Part shown: one piece after another, positions 52,936 to 64,000 of the stretch
Layout of the letters: each line of letters begins with the position of its first letter
Position numbering within the stretch: position 1 is the stretch's first letter
Origin: Prorocentrum cordatum
Lineage: Eukaryota > Sar > Dinophyceae > Prorocentrales > Prorocentraceae
DNA length: 64,000 nt
NCBI GenBank assembly: GCA_963575745.1
Contig: CAUYUJ010019915.1
Location: forward strand, 428,332 to 492,331
Reading direction: 5' to 3'
Notes under the pieces: model-generated
The model's input: only the letters and a program-made list of their open reading frames with translations
Told to the model about the DNA's origin: nothing
The model's database searches: none
Made by a program: the position numbers and the translations under genes

Positions 52936-53690
52936 GGCCACCATGGCATCTTCATGCTCTTCCTGTTCTTCACATTCGTCGTCCTCCTTCTCCCATTCAC
53001 CGTGCCCGTGTAGCTGCCTGTCCGTGTAAAATGTTAGTTAGCGTGAGAGTGAGAGAGGGAACGCAAGAGAGAGAAAGTGAGAAATTGCTCTACATGCCCA
53101 TCAGCCGTGAGCGAGCAAGTCTCTGTCTCCTGTGTCGGCCTCCTTCTCCTCCACCGTGCTCTGGGCCATCCAGGGGGGGGGGCTGAACTGGTGGGTCGCC
53201 CACTTCCGCTCCGCAGATTCGGGCGGCTCGTCTTCGAGATGCCTTGTCTTGAGGCACAACCCCAAACCGATGCTCCTGACTGCCGATGAGTCGCTGATCG
53301 TCGCCGATGGCCAGGGGTTGAGGGATTGGGGTTTGATGGGGCGAGCTCTCGAACGCCAACGCCCCTTGAACCCCACAGGGCTGTTGGGGCGTTGGTCGGA
53401 GTGCTAGGGGGATCCGGGGGAAGTTCCCTGATTTTCGTAAGATGGTTTTTGCCGAAGACGTCGAGTCCATTTCGGCGCACCCCTCGCGCGTTTCGTTGAA
53501 CCGCGGGGCGCCCCTCACGCATTTCGTGACCTCGCCAACAAATCGGCACTGAAGTGGCGAACCAACTGCGCTGCAAACGGCTGTGTACGCCGTCGGGGCT
53601 CAAGAGGGGCGGGGGCTGAGGACGAGGAGGAGGCGGTGGAGGGGTAGGAGGACAGGACTTGGCGGTCCTTGGGGCCGCCTCCCCCCGCCC
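52936..53690. other. No gene recognised
   Basis: Mixed composition. ORFs on both strands overlap (53034-53744 -, 53132-53407 +) and none has a domain. Confidence 0.45.
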
Positions 53691-54175
53691 ATTGTTACCC
53701 ATCCACCTCGTTATTCTCCTGTCCACTCCTGTTTTTCTACACATCCCTCCCCTGTTCTTCCTGCTCGCCCTCCTCGTCGTCCTCGTCCTCTCCGCTTCCC
53801 CGTCGCTTTATGTGTTTCCTCCTCCTTCTCCTCCTCCTCCTCGCCCCCCTCCCCCACTCCTCCTCCTCCCTCCTTCTCCTCCTCCTCCTCCTCTTCCCCC
53901 TCATCGTCCTCATCCTTGCCCTGCTCTCCCTTTTCCTCTCCCTCGTTCTCGGCCTTCCCTTCAACTCCACCTCCATCATCCTTGTTTTGGTACTCCTTTC
54001 TCCCCTGGTCCTCCCCCCTCCTCCGCCCTCCGCCATCACCTCCTTCTCTGGCCCCTCTCCCCCCTCTCCTCCTCTAACTCCCCTTCCTCATCCTCCCCTT
54101 CCCCCTCTGCATCCTCCCCATCCTGATCTTCCTCGCCCTCTTTACCTCCCTCCTCCACCTCGCCCTCCCCAGCGC
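53691..54175 (+). repeat. Pyrimidine-rich CTCCTC tract
   Basis: Nearly 480 bases with few purines; Ser/Pro/Leu-rich ORFs follow from this. Confidence 0.9.
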
Positions 54176-54364
54176 GCGTTTTAATTCTTGCTGGTGCATG
54201 AGAAGCGGGCCAAGAGTAAGGACATGGAGAGACGCGGGCGACCCATAAAAAAACGCCGTCGTTCATGTGGTCGCCTCTTGCATCCACCGGGTGAAGTTTT
54301 ACACTGGGTTTTCACAGCTCGATGTTGAATTTACTGTCGTGGAGTTGTCTACAAAACTTGCACA

Positions 54365-56870
54365 ACGCTGCGAAGGTCACCCAGGCGGGTGGGTCACCCA
54401 GGTGGGTGGGTCACCCGGGTGGGTGGGGTCACCCAGGAGGGTGGGTCACCCGAGTGGGTGGGTCACCCAGGTGGGTGGGACATTGGCGTGCGCCCGTACA
54501 GTGGCGTTTGCGCGCGTGTGTATATGTTCACGCATTTCTCGTTCATATGGGCGCCTCTTGTCTCCATGGAATGAAAATTCATCTGGGGTTTTCACAACTC
54601 GTTTTTCGACTCAGCATCGCTGCGTTGTATACGAAAACGTTCACAATGCTGCGAAGGTCACCCAAGTGGATGGGTCACCCCGGTCGGTTCGTCACCCAGG
54701 TGGATGGGACACCATTATGCGGCCTTACAGTGGCGTTTGTGTGTGTGTGTGCCTTCAAATGTTCCTCGTTAATATGGTCGCCTCTTGCATCCAGAAAGCT
54801 GAACTTGTACATGGTTTCTTTCACCAGTCGTTTTTCGATTTAACACCGCGGCGTTGAATGCGAAAACGTGCACAACGTTGCGAAGGTCACCCAGGTGGGT
54901 GGGTCACTGGTGGGTGGGTCACCCGGGTGGGTGAGTCACCCAGGTGGGTGGATCACCCGAGTGGGTGGGTCACCCAAGTGGGTGGGTCGCCCAGAAGGGT
55001 GGGTCACCCTGGTGGGTGGGTCGCCCAGATGGGTGGGACACAATGGTGCGCATTCGCAGTGCCGTGTGCCTGCGTGTGTGTGTTTTGACGCCTCCCTCGT
55101 CCACATGGCCGTTTTCTGCGCCCTGAGAATGAAGCTGTACATTTGGTTTGCACAATTGTTTTTTATGTAGCACAGCGGCGTTGTATACGATAACGTATAC
55201 AAAGCTGCGAAGGTCACCCAGGTGGGTGGGCCACCCAGGTGGGTGGGTCACCCAAGTGGGTGGGTCACCCAAGTGGGTGGGACACCATTGCGCGCCCCCG
55301 CAATTGCGTTTGCGTGTGTTCGATTCGTCAACGTTCGTATGGTCGCCCCTTGCATCCAGAGAATGAAGTTGTACATCGGGTTTCCACAAGTCATGTTTCG
55401 ATTTCGCACCGCTGCGTTGTATACGAACACGTGCGCAACGCTGCGAAGGTCACCCAGGTGGGTGGGTCACCTAGGTGGGTAGGTCACCCGAGTGGATGGG
55501 TCACCCAGGAGGGTGGGTCACCCCAGTGGGTGGGTCCCCCAGGTGGATGGGGCACCATTGTAGGCCCGCACGGTGGCGTTTGCGTGTGTGTTTTCACGTA
55601 TTCATCGTTCACATGGTCGCTTGTTGCATCCAGAAAATGAAGTTCCACAGTCGGTTTTCACAATTCGTTTTTTCGATTCAGCACCGCGGCGTTGTATGCG
55701 AAAGTGCGCGCGGCGCTGCGAAGGTCACCCAGGCGGGTGGGTCACCCAGGTGGGTGGGTCACCCTGGTGGGTGGGTCACAGGTGGGTGTGTCACCCGAGT
55801 GGGTGGGTCACCCAGGTGGGTGGGGCACCATTGTGCGCCCGCACCTTGGCGTTTGCCTGTGTTTTCACGTAGTCATCGTTCATATGGTCGCCTCTTGCAC
55901 TCTGAGAATGGAGTTCCACAGTGGGTTTTCACAATTCGTTGTTCTTTCGCAGATTCAGCACCGCGGCGTTGTATGCCGAAGTGCACACGGCGCTGCGGAA
56001 TTCACCCAGGTGGGTGGGTCACCCGGGTGGGTGGGTCGTCCTAGCGGGTCGGTCACCCAGGTGGGTGGGACACCATTGTGCGTCCGCACGGTGGCGTTTG
56101 CGTGTGTTTTCGCGTTTTCATCGTTCAGATGGTTGCCTCTTGCATCCAGAGAATGAAGTTCCACTGTGGGCTTTCACACTTCGTTTTTTTCGATTCAGCA
56201 CCGCGGCGTTGTATGCGAAAGTGTGCACGACGCTGCGAAGGTCACCCAGGTGGGTGGGTCACCCGAGCGGATGGGTCACCCATGTGGGTGGGTCACCCGA
56301 GCGGGTCGGTCACCCAGGTGGGTGGGACACCATTGTGCGCCCGCACAGTGGCGTTTGCGTGTTTCTTCCCGGTTGTTTCTTCGTTTATAGAGTCGCTTCT
56401 TGCACCCAGTGAATGAAGTTCCCCAGTGGGTTTCCACAATTCGTTTGTTTTTTGATTTAGCATCGCGGCGTTGTATGCGAAAACGTGCACAACGCTGCGA
56501 AGGCCACCCAGGTTGGTGGGTCACCCAGGTGGGTGGGTCACCCAGAGTGGGTGGGTCACTCAGGTGGGTGGGTCACCCGAGTAGGTGGGACACCATTGCG
56601 CGCCCGCGCAATTGCGTTTGCGTGTGTTCGATTAGTCAACGTTCGTATGGTCGCCCTTTGCATCCAGATAATGAAGTTTTACATCGGGGTTCCACAAGTC
56701 ATTTTTCGATTTCGCACCGCTGCGTTGTATACGAAAACGCGCACAACGCTGCGAAGGTCACCCTGGTGGGTGGGTCACCCAGGTGGGTGGGTCACCCAGG
56801 AGGGTGGGTCACCCCAGTGGGTGGGTCACCCAGGTGGGTGGGGCACCATTGTGCGCCCGCACGGTGGCAT
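54365..56870 (+). repeat. Higher-order repeat of about 265 bp with GGTGGGTGGGTCACCC minisatellite
   Basis: Ten units each start with GCTGCGAAGGTCACCCAGGT (near 54370, 54649, 54880, 55205, 55440, 55716, 55991, 56231, 56493, 56749). A 16-17-bp minisatellite of two to nine copies follows, then CACCATTGTGCGCCCGCAC, GTGGCGTTTGCGTGTGT, CATATGGTCGCCTCTTGCAT, GAATGAAGTTCCACA and GCACCGCGGCGTTGTATGCG. The minisatellite is self-complementary (GGGTCACCC) and G-quadruplex prone. ORFs here are translations of the repeat. Confidence 0.93.
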
Positions 56871-57480
56871 TTTCGTTTGTTTTCGCGTATTCATCGTTCA
56901 TATGGCCGCCTCGATGTAGCATCGCGGCTTTGCTTCCCATCTTCATCCTCTTCCTCCTCCACCTTCCCCTGCTCCTGCTCCTGCTCCACCTCCTCTTCCT
57001 CCTCCTCCGTCTCCGTCCCCCCTCCCCCTCCTCCTCCTTCTCCTCCTCCTCCTCCTCCTCCTTCTCCTCCCCCTCCTCCTCCTCCTTCTCGTCCCTCTCC
57101 CTCCTCCTCGTTGTCGTCGTCATTGTCGTCGTCGTTTTCCTACTTTTCCTTCATTTCCTCGTGTCCCCTTTAAGCCTCCTCTCCAAGCCCTTCCCAGTGC
57201 CACCTCTACTCCCTCCGGCCCCGTCCCATCCCACCTCCCTTTTACCTGCTCCAATCCCAAAACTCCTTACATCCCCCCCCCTCCTCCACTTCCTCCCCTT
57301 CTCCTCCCGCCTCCCGCCACTCTCCCCCCGCGCCCCTCCTCCCACGGGCCTTTGCATCGCCCGGCCTCCCCCCACGTCCTCCCGAATCCTCCAACCTCCT
57401 CCCACTTCCCCCCAGCTCGTCCCACCTCCCCCCGCGTCCTCCCACATGCTCTCACAGCCTCCAACCGTCTCCCACCGCCC
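56871..57480 (+). repeat. Pyrimidine-rich tract
   Basis: From about 56935 the strand is CTCCTCCT-rich, grading to CCTCCCCCC-type units by 57480. No gene. Confidence 0.88.
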
Positions 57481-58774
57481 CTTGTTTCTTATATGCGCGC
57501 TACGGCCGTGGGAATATTTGTTTTCCGATGTCCCCAATACATTCATAATTGTTTTGATACATGATGTTTGGGTATGGTTTGAGTATGTTTTAACGTTTCG
57601 CCCGAAATTCGGATGTACGGGGACATGCCCGACCTAATCTTGGACCGTTTTAGGACCCTCTTTGGTTGTCGCGGGGTCCTCGTGAGGCCTGCGTGGGCCA
57701 TCTTGTGGCCATCTCTGAGGCTGGCTGTGCCGTCTTGAGCTGGCGGACTCCCGAACAGGCGAGATTCTATTTGAAAATCCATCACACACCATGGTTTGTC
57801 AATGATCATGGCTTCTTCGGGCCCTGTTCGAGATTCTTGGAGCCCGCAAGCACCGTCTTGAGAGCCCTTAGGGCATTCTTGATGACATCTCGAGCGGTCG
57901 TGGCGTCATTTTGGGTGGCAGTGGAGGCACACTGCATTATCTTTGCACCGTTGGTGGCCTGCCTGGGCAATTTGGGGCGCGATCTTAGGCAGCTCAGACG
58001 CCCTGGAGAGCGCCAGGGAGGCGTCGGGGCGGCCAGAGGGCCTCGGGAGAGCGGGGGATGCATGAAGCAGGAGGAGGAGGAGAAGGAGGAGGAGGAGGTG
58101 GAGGAGGAGAAGTGGTCGTAGAAGATGTTCAGAACCCTACCAGACAGCACTTGACATTCTACCACGCAGCAACGTGCTAGGGGTCACGTTGACGGAGTAG
58201 TCATGAAGAAAGCGGCGACAGCCTCAGCCTTGCGACCACTTGGATGTGCCCTGTACGTGTCACCAGACGTCTCGCGTGGGATGCAACACGTGCGGCAGCC
58301 TGCGGTAGGTTGCCTGTAGAAATGGCATCATCGAGTTTGTGAGTTCGAGCGAAATCCACAGACACATTGGTCGCCCGTTTTGTACATCTCAGATGCAATG
58401 ACTCAGCTTGCCTCCGACATTCGGTCATGTAGCATGTCGTCTGTAAGCAGAGATGTTCAAGGTTGCGCGTTGCCGAAGTGGCTTGATATGTTATTCCGCC
58501 TGTGGCTCGGTAGTGCTACCTCGCAAGCCAGTGGTGGCTGTGGAATGGTTGCCCGTGCGATGAGTGACTGCGCGTGCAGGGCTTCCGAGGATGTGCTGAC
58601 ACCCTACCACAGCTGACATTATACCCCTCACCTCCGCGTGCCGCGGAGCACCGGGGCGGACACGTGCGCGTGTGCAAACAGCTGAGCCGTGCAGCACTTC
58701 AGCAGTGCGGGATGGCGGACATCGGAGGAGATCCGCCGGCATCCACAGAAGCTTTCGTAGGTCGGCGCTCAGGA
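57481..58774. other. Low-bias unique DNA; no gene confirmed
   Basis: A + frame at 57666-58121 runs into a GGA tract (58065-58110). A - frame at 58201-58428 (SLHLRCTKRATNVSVDFART within it) has ordinary composition. Neither has a recognisable domain. Confidence 0.4.
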
Positions 58775-58930
58775 GGGAAAAAAACACACAGACACAATTA
58801 ATCCTCGATTCCCAGGAAAATATGGGAAAATATGGGAATTGGGGGGGAAGACAAAAACCCAGAAAATATGGAAAAATATGGGGACTATTTTTATTTGTGT
58901 GTATTTATTTGTGTGTCCTAATTTCCCTTT
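58775..58930 (+). repeat. Dispersed repeat, copy 2 (partner 5627-5790)
   Basis: Same order of landmarks as copy 1, with the ends reading GGGAAA (58775) and TTTCCC (58922), which are inverted. It abuts a foldback element at 58934. Confidence 0.78.
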
Positions 58931-58933
58931 AGG

Positions 58934-59053
58934 CGCGGAGATCTTGGATCGGCGGTGGGCCCACTGGCGGAGCTCGTGGCCCCGCCACTGGCGCGATCCT
59001 TGCGCCAGGGAGGGGGGTCCAGCGCCGACCCAGGAGCCCCGCGCGGATCTCCG
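58934..59053. mobile_element. Foldback element family 1, copy E
   Basis: GCGGAGATCTTGGATCGGCG on the left, GGGTCCAGCGCCGACCCAGG and GCGCGGATCTCCG on the right; the outer left arm lacks about 14 bases relative to copy B. Confidence 0.8.
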
Positions 59054-59585
59054 AGGCACGGTGCTTCTGCAGGCTTGTGTTTTTTGTTGTTCCATCTCTC
59101 ACCGAGCGCGTTCTACTACTCGCAAAGTGCCTACTCGCAAACGTCCGAGAAAGCACGTCTCTTTGGATGTAATTCATTTACTGTAGATCTCGCGGGGGGG
59201 GGTCCAGGCCATTTGTGAGTAGTTTCTTTGCGACCAGTGGAACGCGCTCGTCGAATCTCGCTCGAGGACGGCGCTCCGTCTTTGGCACAGGCTGGGGCGG
59301 CCTCCCTGGAGGCCCCGGGGCCCCGTGGGGCACCGCGGGCAGCAAGGGGGGCGGCCCTCGGGAGGGGGAGGGCCTCCGGAAGGCGGAGCGCGACGGCCGC
59401 GCCCCCGCAGCCGCCGAGCCTCCGGCTCGGGTCCCTCCCGGGCGCGCGCCGCCACACACTTCCCGTGTACATACCGGGCCCGGCGCCATGGCGCTCAAGG
59501 CGCGGCCTCCCCCCTCTCGGCGCCAGACGCCTCGGACTGCGGCGTGGTGCATGGTCTTGTCACGGCCCGGTGCCGGGGCCCCCGT
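59054..59585. other. No gene recognised
   Basis: GC-rich. Overlapping frames on both strands with no domain. Confidence 0.5.
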
Positions 59586-59975
59586 TTTGTCGTGCTGCGT
59601 CGTTTCTGTGGACGCTCCCAGGGCTCAGACAAGGGTCCTTGGAGGCCGAACGTGATGTTCGGCGGCGGGCATGGGGGAGAGGTGAGAAGGGGCGGGCCTT
59701 CTCAGAAGGCTCGGAAGTTCACCCCGTTTTGTCGTTCTGCGTCGGTTTTTGTGGACGCTCCCAGGGCTCAGACAAGGGTGCTTGGAGGCCGAACGTGATT
59801 TTCGGCGGCGCGCCCAGGGGGGGGGGGAGAGACGGAAGTTCCCCTCCTTCGGAGAGGTTTTCTCAGCTTTCCCCGAAGACGCAGAAAGCTTCTCAGAAGG
59901 CGCGAGAGCTTCTCTGAAATCCCGCCGCCTTCTGAGAAGGCCTTCTCCTTCTCGCTTTTGCCCCTCGCCCGCCGC
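59586..59975 (+). repeat. Duplicated segment plus TTCTCAGAAGG inverted repeats
   Basis: TGGACGCTCCCAGGGCTCAG occurs at about 59610 and 59751, within an 80-base near-identical duplication spaced 141 bases apart. GGCCTTCTCAGAAGG and CCTTCTGAGAAGGCCTTCTC relate it to the inverted repeat at 28775. Confidence 0.75.
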
Positions 59976-59998
59976 CGATCCTCGAAGAGCCGCCCACG

Positions 59999-60061
59999 GC
60001 GCGCTCCGCGCGCCAGTCAGGGGAGCCCAGCGCCGATGCGTGAAATCTGCGCGGAGCTCCG
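59999..60061. mobile_element. Foldback element family 1, copy F (right half only)
   Basis: GCGCGCTCCGCGCGCCAGTC, AGCCCAGCGCCGATGCGTGA and AATCTGCGCGGAGCTCCG match the right half of copy B. Confidence 0.75.
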
Positions 60062-61364
60062 ACAAACATTGCTAATTATGCCTTTTTTGTTCCGCTGCCT
60101 CCGCCGTGCGCCTCGTCGTTGATGGTGCTGGTGTTGTTGCTTCCCTCCTCGCGCGCGGCAGTGGTCCACGTCCGTGCGGTCTCGCCACCGCCCCGCCAGG
60201 GCCGTGATTGTTCACCCTCTTTGGGGCGTCAGCGGCCGGTTCGATCGCGGCCTCACCTCGCAGGCGACGTCCTTGCTCTCAATCCCAGGTGTGTCCCAAG
60301 CCGGGCCGTTCAGGAAGGAAGGGCAACTCCTGGGATGCACCCTTCAAGGGGAGGGGGTGCCCCCCCATCGTATGTGCCCGAGCTCATCCCCAATTGTTTG
60401 CTCACGTTGCAAAGCCCGTGCAGTCGGGGATGTGGGCCGCCGCACCCTCCGTTGTTAGCCTCTTGCGAGGCTGTCTGATCGCGCTCGGCCGTCACAAAGT
60501 CTGGGGGGCGCTCAGCCCAATGAGAGTCTGATAATAACAGGAAGAAGAGAAGGGGAAAAGGGAGCATAAGAGAAAAGCCCAGGAGCAGTCTTCCTGGCCT
60601 GACCCATTTTGGTCATGAAGCCCGACTGCCTCAGTCAGCCTGGGGCTGCCCATGCCGAGATCGGAGTGGCGAGTGAAACGACAACAGGACATTTGCCGGA
60701 TGGAGGGTGGTAGACGGACGTAACAATCATCATGCTTAGGGTGGTGCTGCGTGAGTTGCCGAACATGGTTTTGCACAATACGTTGTGGCTTCATGCTGTT
60801 GAGACATCTGGCATGCGAGGGGGTCGAGAGGAGGATACTCGCTCTCCCCGCCCAGAGAATTGAACCATCGTGTGCCCCTGTGCGGCCGTGTCGCTTGCCT
60901 GAGGCAGGAGTCGACGAGGCTGGTGATTTTCGGACGCACCCCCCACCCCACCCCAGCTCCCACTTTAGCATGGTGGGGTAAAGTTGTGAACGCGTTTCTG
61001 AAATGGCGTTTCGTGGAAGCATTGACCAGTTGACAAGTTGATCGGTTATCATTGTGGCAAGCTAAACGGTCGCTGCTTCAGAACTGAATTTTACAAGACG
61101 CTTGCATGGGTTGATGTCTGATTTTGGAAAATGGCCCGGGCCTTTGCGCCCTCGGCCCTTATCAGTTGAGGAGTTTTACATGCTCCTTCTCGCCGTCACA
61201 TCTGACCATCTTAGCTGGGGGAAGGTGAATGTCGGGAGCTGGCGACAAATTGGGCAAAGGGGGCGGACGTGAGACTTGTGCAACATTAGCCTGGCGACGA
61301 GCTCGACCCTTAGCAGCTGCGTGTAGCGCTGGATGTGGTCCTGTCCTCGTACGCTGTGCCCCAC
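60062..61364. other. No gene recognised
   Basis: Mixed composition with no strong repeats. ORFs on both strands are below 190 codons, and no domain, SL relic or splice pattern was seen. Confidence 0.45.
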
Positions 61365-62300
61365 AGGATGGAGCGAGCGTCCTCCGGCCGCGCCCACCTG
61401 GGCTGTGGGTTGAGCACGATGCGCGTGTGGGGTGTGCCCACTGAGGACGTAGGCGGAGCTCCGTTTTAAGCACGATCCGCGAGAGGGGTGCGCTGAAATG
61501 TTCGCGGTGCCGCCGTGCGAATTGGCCCCCCGAGGCCGAAGGTGGAGCTCCATGTGGAACAGCATGCGTGCAAGGGAGTTGCCTAAATTGGTGCGGCGCC
61601 GCCGTGCGATCTGGCCCTCTGAGGACGGAAGCGGAGCTCCGTCTGGATCACGGTCCGCGAGGCGGGTGCGTCGAAATGGGGGCGGCGCCGCCATGCGAAT
61701 TGGACCCCCCGTGGAACACAATCCGTGTGAAAGGGTGTGCCTCAATTGCTTCGGCGCCGCCGTGCGAATTGGCCAACTGAAGACGTAGGCGGAGCTCTAT
61801 TTTGAGCACGCTCCGCGTGAGGTGTGCGCCGAAATGCGCGCGGCGCCGCAATGCAAACTGGCCCACCAAGGCCGTAGGTTGAGCTCTCTGTGGGACGCAA
61901 TCCGTGCGAGGGGTGTGCCTGAATTGGTGCGGCGCCGCGGTGCGAACTGGCCCATCGAGGACTTGTAGCACGATCCGCATGAGGGGTGCGCCGAAATGCG
62001 CGCGGCGCAACCATGCAGACTGGCCCACCGAGGCCGAATGTCGAGCTCCAGGTTGGACACACTCCGTGTGAGTGGTGTGCCGACATTGGTGCGGCGACGC
62101 CGTGTGAATTGTCCCTCTGAGGACGGATGGCGGGCTCCGTCTGGAGCACGATCCGCGTGAGGGGTGTGCCCAAATGCGCGAGGCGCCGCCATGCGAACTG
62201 GCCCAGCAAGGATGTGTGCGGAGCTCCGTTTGGAGCACGATCCGCGTGAGGGGCGTGCCGGGATGGGCATGCGAAGCGCGTGAGGGGTGTACCGAAGTGG
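61365..62300 (+). repeat. Tandem repeat, about 90-bp unit, ten copies
   Basis: Units share GCGCCGCCGTGCGAATTGGC, GAGGACG, GGAGCTCCGT, GGAGCACGATCCGCGTGAGG and GGTGTGCCGAAATG. Alternate units lack the GAGCTCC part, suggesting an older dimeric pattern. Pro/Arg/His-rich ORFs on both strands are artefacts. Confidence 0.9.
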
Positions 62301-63240
62301 GCGGGGGGCGGCATGCGGCCCGCCCTTACGGGAACCAGAGATGAAGCTCCCTGTGGGGGCGCGAAGTGTGCCAGGGAAGTGCCGGAGTGTACATGAGGAC
62401 GGGAAGCAGAGGGAGGAGGAGAAGGCAAGGGAGGAGCGGGAGGTGGGAGAGGGTGGTTTGGCTTGGCGCTGCGTGTTCAGAAAGCGGACCCAGCAACACA
62501 GGAGGGTTGGGAAGAAGACTCATGCAGAGCACTGGGAGCAAGGAGTCGGGAAATGAGGCTCCAGGCAGCCACGGCCATAGAGCTGACACACGCATGGTAG
62601 ATGAAGGACGATGAGAGGGGATGGGTGTGAGATAGCGCAAGGCCCGATCATGCTACTTGCTGCCGCTGCTGTAGCTGCTGCTCCTCCTCGCCGTGTTCGG
62701 GCTTCCCCTACCCCCCACAGGTGACCTCCGTCCTGGCCGTCTTTGCGTTCGCTCATGCCGTCGAAGTTCAGGAAGTGAGGCTGGAGCTTTCCTGGGGAGG
62801 AGGAGGAGGAGGAGGAGGAGGAGGAGGAGGAGGAGGAGCAGGATGTGAAGCAGGGGAGCTCGTGCAGTTCTCCCCGGCCGCGAACAGCGAGCACGCCAGG
62901 CGAAACGCTGTTGAAAAGCTGCGCCAGCTCAGGAAGGGCTCGTCGACCTCCTCCTCCTCCTCCTCCTCCTTCTCCTCCTCCTCCTCCTCCTCCTCCTCCT
63001 CCTCCTCCTCCTCTCGCTCCTTCTTCGGAGCTGGCCAGCGGCCGCGGCGGAGGTGCGCAGGAGGGGCGGCCAGCCGGACCATGCGTCCGCGGCACTGCGC
63101 CAGCGTTTCCACATCCGGTTGAAGTGTGGTGTGGCCACGTCGGTATTGGGTCAGAGTGAGGGGGCCAAGCGGCCATTCATTGTCCCTGGGTGCGTGGCTT
63201 CAGTGAAAATCCGGGAGTGAGGATTATGCTTGTGTTGCGT
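62301..63240. repeat. Spacer with paired GGA and TCC microsatellites
   Basis: GGA repeat at 62799-62840 and TCC repeat at 62947-63015 are inverted relative to each other and could fold. No gene recognised in the remainder. Confidence 0.75.
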
Positions 63241-63251
63241 TGTTGTTGTCA

Positions 63252-63284
<33 letters not shown>

Positions 63285-63415
63285 ATGCTGATGTTTTTGT
63301 TGCTGTTTTTGTTGCCATTGTGGTTGTTGTGGTGGTGTTGTGGTTGTTGTTGTTGTTGTTGTTGTTGTTGGTGTTGTTGTTGTTGGTGGTGGTGTTGTTG
63401 TTGTTGAATGTTGTT
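63241..63415 (+). repeat. GTT microsatellite
   Basis: Interrupted GTT tract with GCTGTT at the left; it is the (AAC)n tail of the element that follows. Confidence 0.95.
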
Positions 63416-64000
63416 GTTGAAGATTATTACTTCTAAAGAATAATTTTTGTTGGGACCCCTGGTGCGCGACCCCCCCGCCGCGCCTAGGCCGCAGCCTCAT
63501 TTTCATCATTTTCGTGAGGAAGTCTCAGGCAAAACGGGTTGGTCCGGATCCGGTTGTGTTGTTACGATCGGTTTTCCCTTGCAAGCAATAAGCTGAAGTG
63601 GACATTTCTTGTTCTAACATAACCAAACTTCAAGAATCCCTTGCAACAAATAAGGTAAAGTGGACATTCGCGCGCGCAAGTAGCGATTTTAACATAAAAA
63701 CATCAAAAAACCAATGGTTTTTCCAAAAACAAAATGTCAAAATTTCATCCCGCGCGCTCTTGCGGATTCGTAGGAAACCCAACACTTTTTAATCATTTCT
63801 GTCAAACGGGCTTTTGCGAGCAACTTTTTCGAACTTCTGCAACAACGGTTGCGCACCTGCCAGGGCCATCATCCCTGTCAAATAATACCATGCGGGACAC
63901 ATTCGTTTTTTCTTCGCGCGCGCACGCCGTCGTCGTCGGCCGCGGGGCCCTGAATAGTAGCCACGGTCGTCCGCATGCCACGAAGTGAAGTGTCCGAACG
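63416..64000 (-). mobile_element. Element with (AAC)n tail, copy 3, cut by the window end
   Basis: Matches copy 2 from AAAGAATAATTTTTGTTGGG through CACGAAGTGAAGTGTCCGAA, about 37 kb away. It lacks the TA run and most of the AACCTTAG segment of copies 1 and 2 (63680). It must continue beyond base 64000. Confidence 0.7.

Noticed and set aside
54267-57637. Series of 100-280-codon ORFs with repeated GGWVTQVGG
   Set aside because: They are translations of the GGTGGGTGGGTCACCC minisatellite, with frames changing from unit to unit.

Overview
The window looks like nuclear DNA of a dinoflagellate, possibly of the Prorocentrum or Symbiodiniaceae kind; the genus is a guess. The main evidence is an exact 22-nt copy of the dinoflagellate spliced leader (SL) at 29779-29800 with a decayed 15-nt partial copy fused directly behind it, and a second decayed tandem pair at 17286-17319. 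Also typical are GC-rich codons (AAG, AGG, GAG, CTG), Lys/Arg/Pro/Ala-rich proteins of the KRPAA type, very low gene density and massive simple-sequence DNA. No prokaryotic operon, rRNA or tRNA gene was recognised.

Layout. 1-7.6 kb is a run of minisatellites (83-bp, 9-bp and about 130-bp units) with one inverted-repeat element. 7.6-15.1 kb is the gene-bearing island: two intact intronless ORFs of 372 and 371 codons on the + strand (8032-9150 and 13915-15030) flank a broken DDE-type transposase (10137-12158). Each ORF has a strong AT-rich hairpin and a candidate decayed SL upstream, and a short tandem repeat right after its stop. A roughly 93-bp sequence occurs as direct repeats either side of the transposase. 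16063-16335 is a probable first exon. 17.3-29.7 kb is mostly repeats, short inverted-repeat elements and unrecognised GC-rich DNA. 29.8-37.3 kb is one long decayed non-LTR retrotransposon (LINE) on the + strand, with ORF1 (zinc finger plus coiled coil) and ORF2 (AP-type endonuclease, reverse transcriptase, CCHC-type finger, RNase H), beginning with the tandem SL. 38-64 kb holds GGA/TCC, GGT and GAT satellites, a 265-bp higher-order repeat, a 90-bp tandem repeat, at least five families of short inverted-repeat elements, and three copies of a roughly 0.8-0.9 kb element with a (GTT/AAC)n tail.

How it fits together. The recurring theme is retroposition of trans-spliced mRNAs: SL relics mark the 5' ends of a LINE and probably of the single-exon genes, and pyrimidine-rich tracts lie just upstream of the two clearest relics, where they could serve as new trans-splice acceptors. 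Most long open frames elsewhere are translations of microsatellites and were not annotated. Family assignments come from remembered motif patterns; no database search was possible. Coordinates of repeats are approximate to about 10 bases unless stated as exact.
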